Shown one piece after another: positions 1 to 14,984 of a stretch of DNA of 64,000 bases. The notes under the pieces were generated by a model. That model had not been told where the DNA came from. It was given only the letters and a program-made list of their open reading frames with translations, and did not search any database. Made by a program: the position numbers and the translations under genes. Source of the stretch: Colletotrichum lupini (taxonomy: Eukaryota; Ascomycota; Sordariomycetes; Glomerellales; Glomerellaceae); the NCBI RefSeq assembly GCF_023278565.1, contig NC_064672.1, positions 5,022,001-5,086,000 on the forward strand. The letters are read 5' to 3'. Numbering within the stretch: position 1 is the stretch's first letter; each line of letters begins with the position of its first letter.

Positions 1-1012
1 TGTGCGCGCCCACCTGCGCCGCGGCGACGACCCAGCTCTGCGTCTCGATGGCGCGGGCCCGGAGGAGGGTCTCCCAGTGCGCCTGGCCCGTCCGGATGGT
101 GAAGGCGGAAGGGTAGAGGAGGATCTGGGCGGGGCCGTGGCCGCCGTTGTTGTCAGGGAGGAAGGGGCTCTTGGGTCCCGGGTGCGTCAGGGCGAGGGCC
201 GGTTCGGGGAAGCGGAGGTCGAAACAGATGAGGCTGCCGGCGCGGCCGACCGGGGTGGGGAATGGGGCCGTGAGGGAGGGGCCGGCTTGGACTGTTGCGC
301 TTTCTCGGAGGGCGCCGTAGTCGAAGAGGTGGAGCTTGTCGTAGGTTGCGGCTTGGAATATGGTGCCGTCTGCGTTGATCCAGAGGCTACGGTTGAGGAG
401 CTTTGGAGTGGTAGTGGTGGCGTCTACGGCTGCGGCCGGCTTCTGGGCGTCTGTTGTGGGGACGTGGATGCCGACGTTCACGGCGACGGAGTGGGTCTTT
501 GCTGCTTCCTGGAGGCCGAGGACGAAGGGGGACCGGGACTGCGGTTGAGCTAGGGAGAGGGATTCTTGCGGGCTTGAGGCGATGTAATCTGCGGCTTCGG
601 GGAGGAAGAGGACCTAGGAAGAATACAGTGAGCGGCGCCTGTTGGTGTTGGTGTTGGTGGTGTTGTGGGGGTGGGCAGGAGGCAGACATGAAGCCATTTT
701 TGTGCTTCAGGCTGCATTTGCATTGCAGGTCTCATGTGCAGCAGGATGGGATTGCGGTGAGAGAGAGGAAAGGAACAAGACGAGTGTTTTGATATCGACG
801 CCCCCTTTGTTACGGACAGATGGGACGTACTTTGGCACCACCGACAGCGGCCTTGGCGACGAGCCTCACGCACTGCTCTAGGTTGTGGGACAGAGAGGCC
901 GTGGAACAGATTTGACCGACAGCCTGTTCACGCCGAAGGGAAGAGGGGGCCGCATCAGTAAGTCATCTGCAGAGACACGTGGTCTTTGTTTGGGGGTGTG
1001 TTGGGCAGCCAT
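1..1012 (-). CDS. Nitrilase-family amidase (NIT1/NIT2-like), partial at left edge
   Basis: Carbon-nitrogen hydrolase, probably a deaminated-glutathione/omega-amidase-type NIT protein acting in cytosol or mitochondria. The minus strand reads QICSTASLSHNLEQCV, then VLFLPEAADYIA, YDKLHLFDYG and LICFDLRFPE. These carry the family Glu (FLPEA), Lys (YDKLH) and Cys (ICFDLRFPE) catalytic triad in the right order. Reading continues off position 1 in WVVAAAQVGAH, so the C-terminal part is outside the window. Exons: 1-613 and 831-923, with GTACGT...AG splicing at 614-830. The first exon is tentative: an ATG at 1012-1010 with a weak donor (GTCTCT at 976) gives 12 extra residues in frame with AVGQICSTAS. 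Family assignment is firm; the start is not. The gene is divergent from DPH1. Confidence 0.85.
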
Positions 1013-2081
1013 ACCGCGATCGCCATATTGTTGAAGATACGGTGAGATGGAACTTTTTGGGGGAGGGATGTGTTTGGATTTGGATGAGATACTCATGCAA
1101 TGTAGGCGCGGGAACCTTTGGTAGGGGTTGGTCGTGTGGACTGATCTTGGAGAGAGGGAGGGAGAAAGTATGCTGGCCACGTGGCAGAGCAGATGAAGCC
1201 GTTCGGATGATTTTTCGTGAGGACTGTAGGGTGTGAAAGGTTGGCGATCTTTCATGCAAGCTATAATAGTTTCTTGGATGGGTTGGACGTCGGACGGGAG
1301 TGGGAGAGGAGGCATCATTCGTTGCGTTGGCGGGTGGGCCTGCTACCGCTTACCTTATCTGATGGTGGGATGCAGCGGGGTAAGGTAAGGCAAGGATGCT
1401 GCAATATTCAAGATATCTCCCGTCATTTTCATGTTTGTTGATCTGATACACTCTTCGCTGTTGATTCGACATTGGTGGAGAGACACTTTCGAAAACATAC
1501 CTTTTCTTTCGTACGAGGACCATGGACTCTTCGAATAATGATTTCCGTTTTCTTTGAACACTTCGAAACGCTCTGCGAGGCATGCATATGTGCCTCTGTT
1601 GCTCGAGGTAGTTGAGAAAGACTGGACCCAGACATACCTTTCGCGACACCGATTAGTCATGAGAAGTGAAATAAAATATCTAGCTGGTGGAATGGTTTCA
1701 TAATGTGAGAATGAGTTCTCAAGTGAGTTCTCAGAGTTCTCAAGACTTATGAGCTCACCGAAAGCCAGTGAGAATCCACAGCCAATAGGCGTGAGGACGT
1801 TTGGCCACCTCACTACCTGCATGTACCCTTTTAGCCCACCATCTTATCGTATCGTTCTTCTAACTGAATTTTTCGCGGGGCAACAGCACCAGATCGCGGG
1901 GCAAATTCAACGAGACTCACTTACTCACGGTACGACAGACAGCCCTGTACTAAAAGTAGCCTGCGTCTTGTCTGATGATTTTTGGCTTCATATGAGAGCC
2001 CCCTGTCACAAAAACATCGAATTTGCTGTAAAGCGGACCCCTACTTGAAGTGCAAGCCGAAGCAGAATAAGTGTCTCAGCC
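1013..2081. other. Divergent intergenic region, no gene seen
   Basis: Lies between the nitrilase start and the DPH1 start, so it should hold both promoters. Open frames here (for example minus 1355-1822) lack recognisable motifs. There is a GGTAAGGTAAGGCAAGG run near 1379-1395, one of the CCTTACCT/AGGTAAGG words found in other gaps. Short GAGTTCTCA-type direct repeats occur near 1711-1745. Confidence 0.6.
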
Positions 2082-3497
2082 ATGGAGGAAGATCGGGCGC
2101 AGACCGACTTGGGCATCGCCGCCGATATTGAAGAGGCTCATCGCCAGGAGGAGGCTGCGGCTCAGCCAGTCTTGAAGCAACCAAAGAAGCGCTTCGTCGG
2201 AAGGAGAACAGCAGCCGAGACTGCGGCCAAGAATGGAGGCCCCAACGGGTCCATCGAGGACAGCAAGTCCATCCAAGGTGAGCACGCACGACGCCTCATA
2301 TGAGAAGCAACAGCATAATCATTCTCATTCTCGCCTCTCATAGTCGCACAACCTAGAAGAGGCCCGCGTCTCCTGAACCAAGTACCCCCTGAGATTCTCA
2401 ATGATCCGGCACTCAAGTCCGCCATCTCTATCCTCCCCTCCAACTACAGCTTCGAGATTCCCAAAACCATCCATCGCATCCGCTCTTCGGGCGCCAAGAA
2501 GGTCGCTCTGCAGATGCCCGAGGGTCTCCTCCTCTTCGCCACCACCATCTCCGACATCCTCACCGAGTTCTGCCCCGGCATCGAGACCCTCATCATGGGC
2601 GACGTCACCTACGGCGCCTGCTGCATCGACGACTACACCGCCCGCGCCATGGGCTGCGACCTCCTCGTCCACTACGCCCACAGCTGCCTCATCCCCGTCG
2701 ACGTGACAAAGATCAAGACCCTCTACGTCTTTGTCGACATCAGCATCGACACCTCCCACCTCTTGGCCTCGCTCGAGCGCAACTTCGCCTCGGGCAAGAC
2801 CGTCGCCGTCGTCGGCACCATCCAGTTCAACGCCACCATCCACGGCGTGCGCGGCACCCTCGAAAAGGCCGGCTTCAAGGTCCTCGTCCCGCAGATCGCG
2901 CCCCTGAGCAAGGGCGAGATCCTCGGCTGCACGAGCCCGCGGCTCCACGACGACGACAAGGTCGACATGATCCTCTACCTCGGCGACGGCCGCTTCCATC
3001 TCGAGAGCATCATGATCCACAACCCAACCGTCCCGGCCTACCGCTACGACCCGTACTCGCGCAAGCTGACGCGCGAGACGTACGGCCACGACGAGATGCA
3101 GGACCTGCGCCGGACGGCCATCCGGACGGCCAAGACGGCCAAGAAGTGGGGTCTCATCCTGGGCTCGCTCGGCCGCCAGGGGAACCCGCACACCATGGGC
3201 CTCATCGAGAAGCGGCTCAAGGACCGCGGCATTCCGTGGGTGAACCTGCTGCTCAGCGAGATCTTCCCGGGCAAGCTGGCCATGATGAGCGACGTCGAGT
3301 GCTGGGTGCAGGTCGCGTGCCCGCGGTTGAGCATCGATTGGGGCTACGCTTTCCCGCGGCCGCTGCTGACGCCGTACGAGGCCTTGGTTGCGCTCGAGGT
3401 GCGCGACGATTGGGGTAAAGGGGTGTATCCCATGGACTACTACGGAAAGGATGGTCTGGGACGCGTGAAGCCCGGCCAGCTTGAGGCATCGGCATAA
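2082..3497 (+). CDS. DPH1: Diphthamide biosynthesis protein 1 (radical ACP-transferase subunit)
   Basis: Subunit of the Dph1-Dph2 [4Fe-4S] enzyme. It moves the 3-amino-3-carboxypropyl group of S-adenosylmethionine onto the target histidine of elongation factor 2, the first step of diphthamide formation in the cytosol. Two exons, 2082-2277 and 2344-3497, joined at GTGAGC...TAG, give 449 residues, a normal eukaryotic Dph1 length. Visible family signatures are [12 protein letters not shown] (Cys158/159), ILGCTSPR (Cys261) and [15 protein letters not shown] (Cys385/391); these supply the cluster ligands in the family. GACCIDD together with a single full-length domain favours Dph1 over Dph2. The first 65 residues are charged and probably disordered. 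The ATG at 2082 is the only one that gives a sensible N-terminus before the intron. Third-position GC is very high. Confidence 0.95.
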
Positions 3498-4814
3498 CCA
3501 CCTTCAGGGGGAAGGGTGAGGAGGAAGAATAAAACGAGAACAAAAGTTTATGGTTTATATAGGAGCACGTAATGATACCTCTTTCGATGTAATCTGGGAC
3601 TGTCCCAGACACGACTAAGCACTCGATATTTCTTTGCTTTCCTGCCATTGGGACAAGGAAATCCTTCAAATCACTGCTACAGGCTTGATAGCTCAGATTC
3701 AACTAACCCGGACTCCCTTATAAATGTACCCTGCCCATTTGGAAAGGTGTTGTTCGCCGGAAATTTAAGAGAGCTCGTGTCTATCTAAGCCTGCATATCG
3801 ATGGGTATTTGAGGTATTATACATGTGTAAACGCACTCGAGGTCTAGAGCCGCCAAAGTTTGCGGTTCGCTTTCTTGTTGTCCCAGGTCCTTCGAGTCTC
3901 ACCCTTTATTCAGTCGAAAGAACTGAATCTACTCCGTACATCTCAATCAAATAAAAAATCGTCCCCAAACGAGTTTATGGGCTGTCTCGCCTGCGATCAC
4001 CTCTTGGTAAAAATCGAGACGTTGAAAGAAGATCACAAAGAGGATCGATGGCCATTTCAAATTTTCTGAGACCTGCTGCATCTAGTTAATTCACTCATTC
4101 GCATTGCAGCCGGTACATTTGGCAGCTGATTCTACGCTAAATACCTCGCTACGCGGCCTGCATGCGGTGCCGGTAAGGGCATCTCAACCGCGTCCTTTGT
4201 CCACCTCCTTTCGAGAACACGAGTCTTCAGCGGTAGGGCTGAAGTTGCCAACCAAATGCGTACTTCCTACAAAGATTCAGATTATTTCGTTGGTCGATCA
4301 TTCTTGGCGAACGATACCCTCCCTAAATCCAAACCTGGTCAGAAATCTTGCCGCTCAAAATTCATTGCTGTGCCCCAAAAGTTCCGGGGGTGACATCGTT
4401 GGCGAGTTCGTACTTATCCCTGGAAGTCCCACACCAGCACTCTTCTCCTTCACCTTATTTGCGATAAGGTGAGGCCGGAGCGCCAGCACTCTCCAGGATA
4501 CCACCGCACCCTTCCGAATAGGGCCATTCGCACCGTTTACGTTTGTGCGCAACGTCGCCAAGAACAGGCATGTCTTGTATGCGTTCTGCTGATTGGCTCA
4601 TTCTTGTCGACTGGTTCGCGGAACTTTCTGTTAGAACTACTACACTGGCATTGCTTAGCCTCAACCTTCAGCTCCCGACTCACGTCAAACAGCTCGCTAC
4701 CTAAGTCAAATGAGGGGAAGGAACTAGAAGAGAAACACATCTCGTTTTCAATCGGCTTCCGTCGTCGAGGAGCGAGATCGCGCACGTCGTCTTCTCTTTT
4801 CCGCACATCATAGG
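3498..4814. other. Intergenic: DPH1 3' UTR and transcription factor promoter
   Basis: No gene is supported. Frames such as plus 4104-4472 (122 aa) have no motif and no coding bias. One TACTCCGTA word occurs at 3930-3938. An inverted CCAAT box (GATTGGCT) lies near 4591, about 220 bp before the transcription factor start; its role is only inferred. Confidence 0.6.
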
Positions 4815-6488
4815 ATGGCCCGCAAAGGCAGTCGCAAGACAAGGACCGGCTGTATTACCTGCAAGTAAGCACCCCGCATAGATTCATAACCCCCCCTCCA
4901 TGCGGCAAGGTTTGCATTCCTTATTAACAATCACCACCACCGGAGCAGGGTCCGAAAAGTCAAGTGTGACGAGGCCAAGCCAGAGTGTATACGGTGCTCC
5001 AGCACCGGCCGTACATGCGATGGCTACGTGGACCCGGCCCAAGCCGCCGAATTAGATCAGCCCCGGCTGCTCAGGGCCCAGAGCATGTTCCCGAGCATCA
5101 CCAGACAGGAGAGCAGGGCGCTGCACTTCTTTTGTGAAATTGTTGGGCCGAACCTGCCCGGCGCCACCGACCCTTACTTCTGGACGCATCTCGTCATTCA
5201 ATTCAGCCGGTACGAGCCCGCGGTGAGGCATTCCATCTTCGCCATCAGCTCGCTGTACGAGGGCGTCACCGGGGCCCAGGGTAGCCCCTTTGACGGGGGG
5301 AGCGAGCAGATCCAGGATAACGCCCTCGCTTTGCGTCACTACAACGCCGCAATTAACCAATTGACCGTCATGGAGAACCAGGGGCTGGTGCTGCTGGTTT
5401 GTCTCCTCTTCATTTGCATAGAATTCCTGCAGTCCAACCGGGAGACTGCCCTCCGTCACTGCGCTCACGGCACTGCCATACTCGCCAGCTCCGACTCTAC
5501 CTCGTACAAGTGGGTGAGGCAATACCTCACGCCATTGTTTCGAAGATTGAGCGCGTTGCCCTTCTTCTTTGGGAGCGGACCATCGGATATGCTCGATCTG
5601 AGCATTTCGAGATGCCCAATACCGGACTTTTTCAATACCTTCTCCGAAGCCGAAGCCATGATTGACGACGTGTTCAACCAAGCCTTGCAGACTATCCGCC
5701 GCGGTGACACATATCGCGTAGGACAAAAGAAAGATGTTCCAGTGCCGTCAGAACTCCTAGAGGAACAGGACACAGTCTTAAACCAACTAAAAAAGTGGTA
5801 CGGCATGTTCACAGACCTCGAAGCCAGACGGGGGCAAACGACATCCAAAATCTCGGGATTGGCTCGCGCATTCGCTCTAGCGAGATATCGGATCTGCCTG
5901 ATCTGGTTGAACAACGCCTTCGTACGTTCCGAGATGGGCTACGATGACTTCCTCGACGAGTTCCGCAAAGTCGTCGAGGAGACAGCGCAAGCCGCCGCCG
6001 AACAAAACAGCACAGAAATCAAAACGGCCCCCGCCTTCGAAATGGGCTTTATCGCGCCGCTCTTCTTCTGCGCGCAGCGGTGTAGGGACCTGGGTTGCCG
6101 ACTAGAGGCCCTGCGTCTTCTCAAACTTCTCGCCGCGCCCCGAGAGAACTTGTGGGATAGGGACGGCATGTGCGCTCTGGCTCGGAGAATCATCGAAATA
6201 GAACACGGGGTGGAATTGAATACGGACGGTCGGGTTACGCCAGGGGTACATCCTAAATATCCGGGCCTACCACCGGAGACGACGAGGATACAACAATTCA
6301 ACGTTGAATTTGTGAGTGGACGACAAAAGAACGTTAACGGCCACGAAGTACGCGGCTTCAAGGCTCAATTATATATGCGGAGTGCGAGCGGCGAGATCCA
6401 TCTTCGGCCCGAGACCTTATTTGAAGAGGACCCTCAACTGTCTGACGATGTGAGCCAAGAGCACATAGGGGCAGTCCTTTTCCCCTAG
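4815..6488 (+). CDS. Zn(II)2Cys6 fungal transcription factor
   Basis: Nuclear regulator with a GAL4-type binuclear zinc cluster at the very N-terminus. Exon 1 (4815-4864) and exon 2 (4949-6488) join inside the cluster. They give Cys13-x2-Cys16-x6-Cys23-x6-Cys30-x2-Cys33-x6-Cys40, with the typical basic stretch KVRKVKC and the CDGY ending. The spliced protein is 529 residues. The remainder is a helical region of the fungal-specific transcription-factor type (PSITRQESRALHFF, YEPAVRHSIFAISSLYEG), common in Zn2Cys6 proteins of unknown targets. Without splicing, the first downstream ATG (5028) would lose the whole DNA-binding domain, so the two-exon model is preferred. It converges on the xylanase gene; nothing in the sequence shows that it regulates it. 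Confidence 0.93.
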
Positions 6489-7128
6489 CCCGCGAAGGTG
6501 TTACATGAACAAAATGAATAAGAAACATGAAAATAAACTTGTGCCCCTGCCCAAGAGCTCTCTGACACAATGATGAGAGTAGCTGGCACTTAAGAGTACG
6601 GAGCTGGATCTGTTAGCTTGTTGTTGATGTAAGACAAAGGCGATCGGAGCCAATTGACCCAGGCGGGTGATTGAAATGTCCACAAAGTGTGGGCTGAATT
6701 AATTGCATCGCGGTTGTCGTATCGAAATTACCATATTGAGTTGAATGCGTGCCTGGGGCACATTGCGTGTGCCGCATGGTTCGAAAGTACATCGCATCGT
6801 GGAGTTTCTCTCGAAAACCTGACCCCCTTGAGGTCCCCCCTTGAGGTCGATCTTTTGCGCCTGTAAAGCCGGGGAAAAGCCACCACATGGACTGAATTAA
6901 GATGTTTTCTTATTGGATATTGTCCACATCAGATTAAACACTGCATTCTGATTTCTCAAAGCCGATAAGGCTTGTCATTATGGCGGAGTTAGCTATTGCT
7001 GATGCCAAGAACGCTATGCTAATCGCGTACCCAACCGACTCTTGCCTTCATTGCCTTGCTCCAGCTAAGCTTTCGACAATAACGCTCGTTACAAAGCTCA
7101 CCCGACACCCCTTCGCCTATATAACCAA
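6489..7128. other. Convergent 3' intergenic region
   Basis: Lies between the transcription factor stop and the xylanase stop. It holds the two 3' UTRs and no recognisable gene. A 13-bp word CCCCCTTGAGGTC is directly repeated at about 6823-6848. Confidence 0.6.
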
Positions 7129-8354
<1,226 letters not shown>

Positions 8355-10474
8355 CTTGACCGTCTGGTAAGAATGAATCTTGAGCGAGAAACGAGAGGAC
8401 CTATCTTGGAAGACCGAGGCCGGCGTGGACGAGGGTGAGATCAATAGGAACACTCCATAACGAGGGCGACGCAATTCATATATGCAAGATCCGCCCCCCA
8501 ATGCGATTCCGTTTCCCCATGATTACCCCAAATTTCCAGGCGAACGGACGAGAGCAATCTCCAGATCATCCAATGCAACAGTGCCGAGCTACTAAGCTAG
8601 CAAGGACTGCCGCCGTGGGGTGACGTCCTCTAAGGGATAGGAACCCGGCTTGACCATGTACCGGCGCCTTGGTCCCAAGACCTGCAAGCCTAGGTGACAC
8701 GGCGTTGGTTGGAAGAGAGAAGGGCTTCGGGATTCAAAGGTCAAGTCCCGTGATGTGGGTACCGGGACAAGTGCACTGGAAGAGGAGCTCATTCCGGTGA
8801 GAACCAAAGACGCAGTGGTCGCGGTTGGATAGAACCAATGGTGCTCTCAATTAGCGGCTTTCAGGGATCGTCTCTGGCATGACCTTCCCCATCTTTCGCT
8901 GGGGCAGAATGGGGAACCGTTCAATCAGGCTGTCTGCGGTTAAATTAGAGTTGGATTGTGAGCATTTATCCTAATAGCCTCCTCGGGTAGTCTCCAGAGT
9001 CCCCTCACGGCCGGTGCGGAGGCGTGGAGAATCCCTGACTGTCAGAACAACCTCGACCTCTACGAATATTGTCGAGGCCGCTATTAAGTCCATTGATTTG
9101 GCCGAGCATTCGGCGAGAGCCGAGGCTATCCATGACACTTGTTGAAGGCGATGGTGCCAGACTGGGATGAGGTTGCTTGGAACGCATGTTTGTTAGAAAT
9201 TGAACTGGTCATCGATATGAAGAAAGCTCATCAACAGTGACGAAGACAATGGGCATAATAACACTAGCGTTGATACCCACTTCAGTCAGCCTGGTTTGTA
9301 TGACCCGCGGAGTCCCTCATAATTGAACTCAAACCAGAGTAAAGTTGACAGGGCGACTAAGCCTGCTGCGCAATGCTTCCGGAAGCGAATAGCGAGACCA
9401 ATAAAATCATGCCTTGGAATAAATTGTCTGTTTGCCGACGCATGTTTGGAGGTGTTTGTTGCGACGGGCCGTCGCCTCACAACCTCGCGGCAGCGAATTA
9501 CATTCTGTTCGGTTGTTCGTCTCATTCCAAAATCCTTCATCGCCTCATTGCTTGATGACACAGGGACTTTTGACTATGCGATTCTGAAGGAGAGATGCCT
9601 AAATGCAAGTAGGGTCTCATTCTTCCGACTAAAATGCGATCAGAGCGATCCGTGTTGACTTGCATCTCTAAAGGAGACCAACAAGCACGCAACCCAATGG
9701 ATGAGACGGGTAACGGCCAAGAAATTCGCAGACTGGTAGACCAAGCGCCAGTTACCTGTTGTGGCTTGTCCAACAAGCAAACAACTGGTGCTGATTATGA
9801 GAATAACTACCATAAAGCACCGCCAACCAAGGTACTTAGGAAGAATAAGTCGACACGTTCGAATCATTGATGCTACTTGAGCCAATGTGACTTATTCAAA
9901 CAACCAGTGATAAATGCGGCACTCGAATGATGTTGCTCAGAAAGATGCAATTGCCGAAGATCCGGGGAAGCTGATGCGCGTCTCATTCGTCGCTTTGACC
10001 GCAGCCTACCAATGCCTTGAACCGCAGCGGTATGATTTGTGAGCCGTAGTTGTCATTCTGTCGCAAAGACATACGAGCTTATGAGATGCGTCCCTGATGA
10101 TCACGCTGACCAAGATGTAGCGGGGATGAGTGTGAGGTTGGCAACCTTTGCTGAGAGCTTCATGAGTCAAAGGTGATCTGCCACAGACAGATCAAGGTGG
10201 CATACCAGTCTTACGTTTGATGACCGGCTATGATGGCACCGGAGCCGCCGCAATGAACAAGCGTCACGGAAATATAGACGGCAAGGGATCTGCCGTGCCA
10301 GTCATAGTTCTCCTGGTCCGGTATCGTAGCAACACGACAGGATGAACGCCGCAACCGCTATCGTCCTTGGCAACAATTGCCCTCTCACCACATCATGAGT
10401 AGCCTCGTCGGTGTGGGTGTCATTCTTCAAAGATCGCTCCGGTGGCCTCGAACCGTCGATAACGAAGACGTCTC
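8355..10474. other. Long intergenic region upstream of the xylanase
   Basis: No gene is supported over 2.1 kb; frames of 60-111 codons lack motifs. It should carry the xylanase promoter. One CreA-type word (CTGGGG) lies around 8900, and I saw no GGCTAA site of the XYR1/XlnR type close by. Carbon-source control is therefore plausible from family knowledge but weakly supported here. Confidence 0.5.
8477..8484 (-). promoter_or_regulatory. TATA-like element of the xylanase gene
   Basis: The palindrome CATATATG lies about 123 bp upstream of the xylanase ATG. This distance is suitable for a TATA element of an inducible secreted-enzyme gene. Position is the only support. Confidence 0.35.
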
Positions 10475-10924
10475 CTATGTGTTTTCCGTACCAACGGGCT
10501 CTGGCCGGTTCCCAAACATGATCTTGTACTTGACGATCTCAGCAATCTCGAGCTCCTCCTCAGCCTCTCCTTCACCGCCAGTAGTGGCACCTCCCTTCCG
10601 CCGGATAATAGCCATGGCCTTCGGAAGCTTCTTAACTTCGCCCTGTAGTCTCTGATGCTGGCCGACATAGAGGAAGACGCGCTTCATCCAGGCCGTGCTG
10701 CCCTCTTCCTGCGTTTCGGGGTGATAGTCAGGGAATGTTACTTTGCCAATGGAAATCTCGGGCTCGTTTTTGCTGGAATCCTCGTCGGGGTTGAAATGAG
10801 GCACGTTGACAGTTCCTTGCATCTCAAGCAGCGCAAGTCCAGAGGGTGTCTTGATGAGTGGGGGCAATGGGCTTTCTGAAGCTGAGGAGCCCTTCTTAGG
10901 AGGATAGATTTTGACCGATGACAT
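10475..10924 (-). CDS. CTF8: Chromosome transmission fidelity protein 8 (Ctf8)
   Basis: Small subunit of the Ctf18-Dcc1-Ctf8 alternative clamp loader, which loads PCNA and supports sister-chromatid cohesion in the nucleus. A single exon encodes 149 residues. The C-terminal IAEIVKYKIMFGNRPEPV is the conserved fungal Ctf8 ending. Upstream landmarks are LALLEMQGTV (near residue 31) and WMKRVFLYVGQHQRLQGEVKKLPKAMAI, which matches the Ctf8 pattern of a hydrophobic strand followed by a Leu-Gly-rich segment. The Gly/Glu-rich stretch before the C-terminal motif is a variable linker. The gene is divergent from RPS6, with 464 bp between the start codons, so the two may share a promoter. Confidence 0.85.
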   Translation of the reverse strand: MSSVKIYPPKKGSSASESPLPPLIKTPSGLALLEMQGTVNVPHFNPDEDSSKNEPEISIGKVTFPDYHPETQEEGSTAWMKRVFLYVGQHQRLQGEVKKLPKAMAIIRRKGGATTGGEGEAEEELEIAEIVKYKIMFGNRPEPVGTENT

Positions 10925-11388
10925 TGTCGAGAGCAGATGTCGTGTGTTGATTTAGTTGGCGATATAAATGATACAGAGCCGTGATTGGGAGATTGCCTGG
11001 GTGACAGCAACGACGTTTATTCGTGATATACAGATGTCTTGATCGCGAATCGTGAAGCGCGACACTACAACAGTGTGGAGTCGTCCATCTGAACCTGCCC
11101 GGAAAACGGAGGCTGTGGTGGGGGCACGTATCCCGGCCCGCGTACCTTCCTAAACAGGACAAACACGTGACCCGGGGCTGTCTAAGCACGGCCCATGGAA
11201 AAACTTACCGAAAGAACTTCCCGCGGTCTGTGATTGGCCAGGGGATTTTTTTTGCAGCAGGGCTCTAGCGACGCACACATTCTCGAAAATTCAAGAGTAA
11301 CTTTCCGCTTTTCCTCCTTCCCACTGAACAATCCACGCCCAACGCCCAGCCGCAGTCGACAACACTTGCACCACCCAACGCCGGCAAG
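10925..11388. promoter_or_regulatory. Shared CTF8/RPS6 divergent promoter region
   Basis: 464 bp between two divergent starts. The RPS6-proximal part is pyrimidine-rich (CTTTTCCTCCTTCCC near 11308), as expected for ribosomal protein promoters. No specific factor site is claimed. Confidence 0.5.
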
Positions 11389-12668
11389 ATGAAGGTACGA
11401 TAACACCATATCCCGACAGACGAGAGCGATACAATCGAACGCGATGGAATTGCCATATCAACGACGTCGAGTTCGAAATCGCTGGCGGTCTGATCACCGC
11501 GCCGAATATTTGGAAATATTCGGAGGGGGTGGAAAAGTCACGTTCAAGGTTGCTGACCATTTTTCTTGACCACAGTTGAACATCTCCTACCCTGCCAATG
11601 GCAGCCAGAAGCTCATCGACATTGAGGATGAGCGCAAGCTCCGCGTCTTCATGGAGAAGCGCATGGGCGCTGAGGTCCCCGGTGACTCCGTCGGCGACGA
11701 GTTCAAGGGCTACATCTTCCGCATCACCGGAGGCAACGACAAGCAGGGTTTCCCGATGAAGCAGGGTGTCATGCACCCTACCCGTGTCCGCCTCCTCCTC
11801 TCCGAGGGACACTCCTGCTACCGCCCCCGCCGCACCGGTGAGCGCAAGCGCAAGTCCGTCCGCGGCTGCATCGTCGGCATGGACCTCTCCGTCCTTGCCC
11901 TCTCCATCGTCAAGCAGGGCGAGGCCGACATCCCCGGCCTCACCGACGTCGTCCACCCCAAGCGCCTCGGTCCCAAGCGTGCCACCAAGATCCGCAAGTT
12001 CTTCAGCCTCACCAAGGATGACGATGTATGTGTGCTCCCTGTTGCGGTCCACCCTTCCAACAGCCACTTCGTCATCGCCTACCTGGTTCTGCGGCGGAGG
12101 GTCGAGCGGACCAGGTAGAGTGTGAGAGACGGGACCGTGTTTCCCCTCTGCCTTCGAACTACTTCTTTCATCAGACGATATCTGTTGAATGCCTTGAGAA
12201 AGTGCGCCAGATATATCAGAAAACGAGAGAGGGAGAGAGAAGGAAGAGGTGGGAGCATGTGTCGGGCTTTAATCCCAATGCTATACACATCACAGATACC
12301 CTTTGCAAGTGGCTAACGAGGCATTCTTTGCTGCAACTTATAGGTCCGCAAGTACGTCATCCGCCGCGAGGTCCAGCCCAAGGGCGAGGGCAAGAAGCCT
12401 TACACCAAGGCTCCCAAGATCCAGAGACTCGTCACCCCCCAGCGTCTCCAGCACAAGCGCCACCGCATTGCCCTCAAGCGCCGCCAGTCCGAGAAGGTCA
12501 AGGACGAGGCCGTACGTTTGCCCATTATACATCTTATCTTGATGCTTCAAGTCATACTAACCCCCTATCCAGAACGAATACGCCCAGGTCCTTGCCAAGC
12601 GTGTTGCCGAGCGCAAGACCGAGAAGGCCGAGCTCCGCAAGCGCCGTGCCTCTTCCATGCGCAAGTAA
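11389..12668 (+). CDS. RPS6: 40S ribosomal protein S6 (eS6)
   Basis: Component of the small ribosomal subunit. Four exons: 11389-11394, 11576-12025, 12344-12511 and 12573-12668, giving 239 residues, the usual eS6 size. Exon 1 encodes only Met-Lys; an intron immediately after the start is typical of fungal ribosomal protein genes. The body reads [37 protein letters not shown] and [14 protein letters not shown], all eS6 hallmarks. The C-terminus [10 protein letters not shown] keeps the RRASS serine pair, which is phosphorylated by AGC kinases in other fungi. The long third intron (12026-12343) contains a purine-rich GAGAGAGGGAGAGAGAAGG tract. Confidence 0.97.
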
Positions 12669-13486
12669 ACTTGTCGTCATGGCGGCGGTCTTGCGTTGGG
12701 AATCATGAAAAAAGTGAAAGATTACTCGGGTCTTCTGGTTTTCTTGCATTGGCGTGGAAAAAGGGAAATGGGGCACTGGGAACTCATGTCATGAAACAAG
12801 TTTTCAGTCAACATCATGAATGTAATAGGGCATTCAAAAATGGAAATGCACATCCTTTTGACACGCGAAATACCACCAGCAATTGTTTTATGATGTTAAA
12901 CAAGATTGATACCTTACTTGCTCGTGCCATATGTCCACCTACCAATCAGCCTATCGTTACTCTTATGTTCATTATCCATCTCCGGAAGACACTACTGGAG
13001 TACCTATGAGCCTCGTAAGAAATCCCAGCCCTGCCCCGCACAAGATTCTGGGGTTGGACTGTCTAGATTTTCGTTCTCTTCCGGAGCGGGGGCTGTCAAC
13101 GTTTGGTCTAGAGCTGGTATCAAGGCAGACCCACCGGACCCTGTGAATCTTTTGCGCCGCCAAACGACCGCAGAACCAAGGTATGTCACGCCTCATGTAT
13201 GGAAAATCAGCGACATCACATGTACACGTAAGCGTTTTGGTAGAGAATCCATTTCGTTCTTTTATTTTAAATCTGCCGGCAAAGCCGAGCTTTTCTCTAA
13301 AAGCAGGTCTTCCTGCCGGATTGAAAAAGGAAACCCGCAAAATGCCCGTTTGTACCGTACGCCCACCCCAATTTGGAAAGGAAACCCCTCCCCCAATATG
13401 CCATGTGAAAATCCTCGAGGCTATTGCTGCTGCTGCTGCTAGAATTGCTACTGAAACTCTTAAACCCTTCATCACGGAACCCCTCT
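12669..13486. other. Convergent 3' intergenic region RPS6/PRPP synthetase
   Basis: No gene. A 178-codon plus-strand frame (12906-13442) ends in a run of Cys codons read from a GCT repeat near 13424-13440 and has no family resemblance. Confidence 0.6.

Positions 13487-14984
<1,498 letters not shown>

Noticed and set aside
2325..3191. 288-codon minus-strand ORF
   Set aside because: Antisense shadow of DPH1, rich in Asp/Val/Glu/Ala, no family resemblance.
11291..12067. 258-codon minus-strand ORF
   Set aside because: Antisense to RPS6 and crossing its intron and promoter; no motifs.
12906..13442. 178-codon plus-strand ORF
   Set aside because: Lies in the convergent 3' region and ends in Cys codons from a GCT repeat; no motifs.
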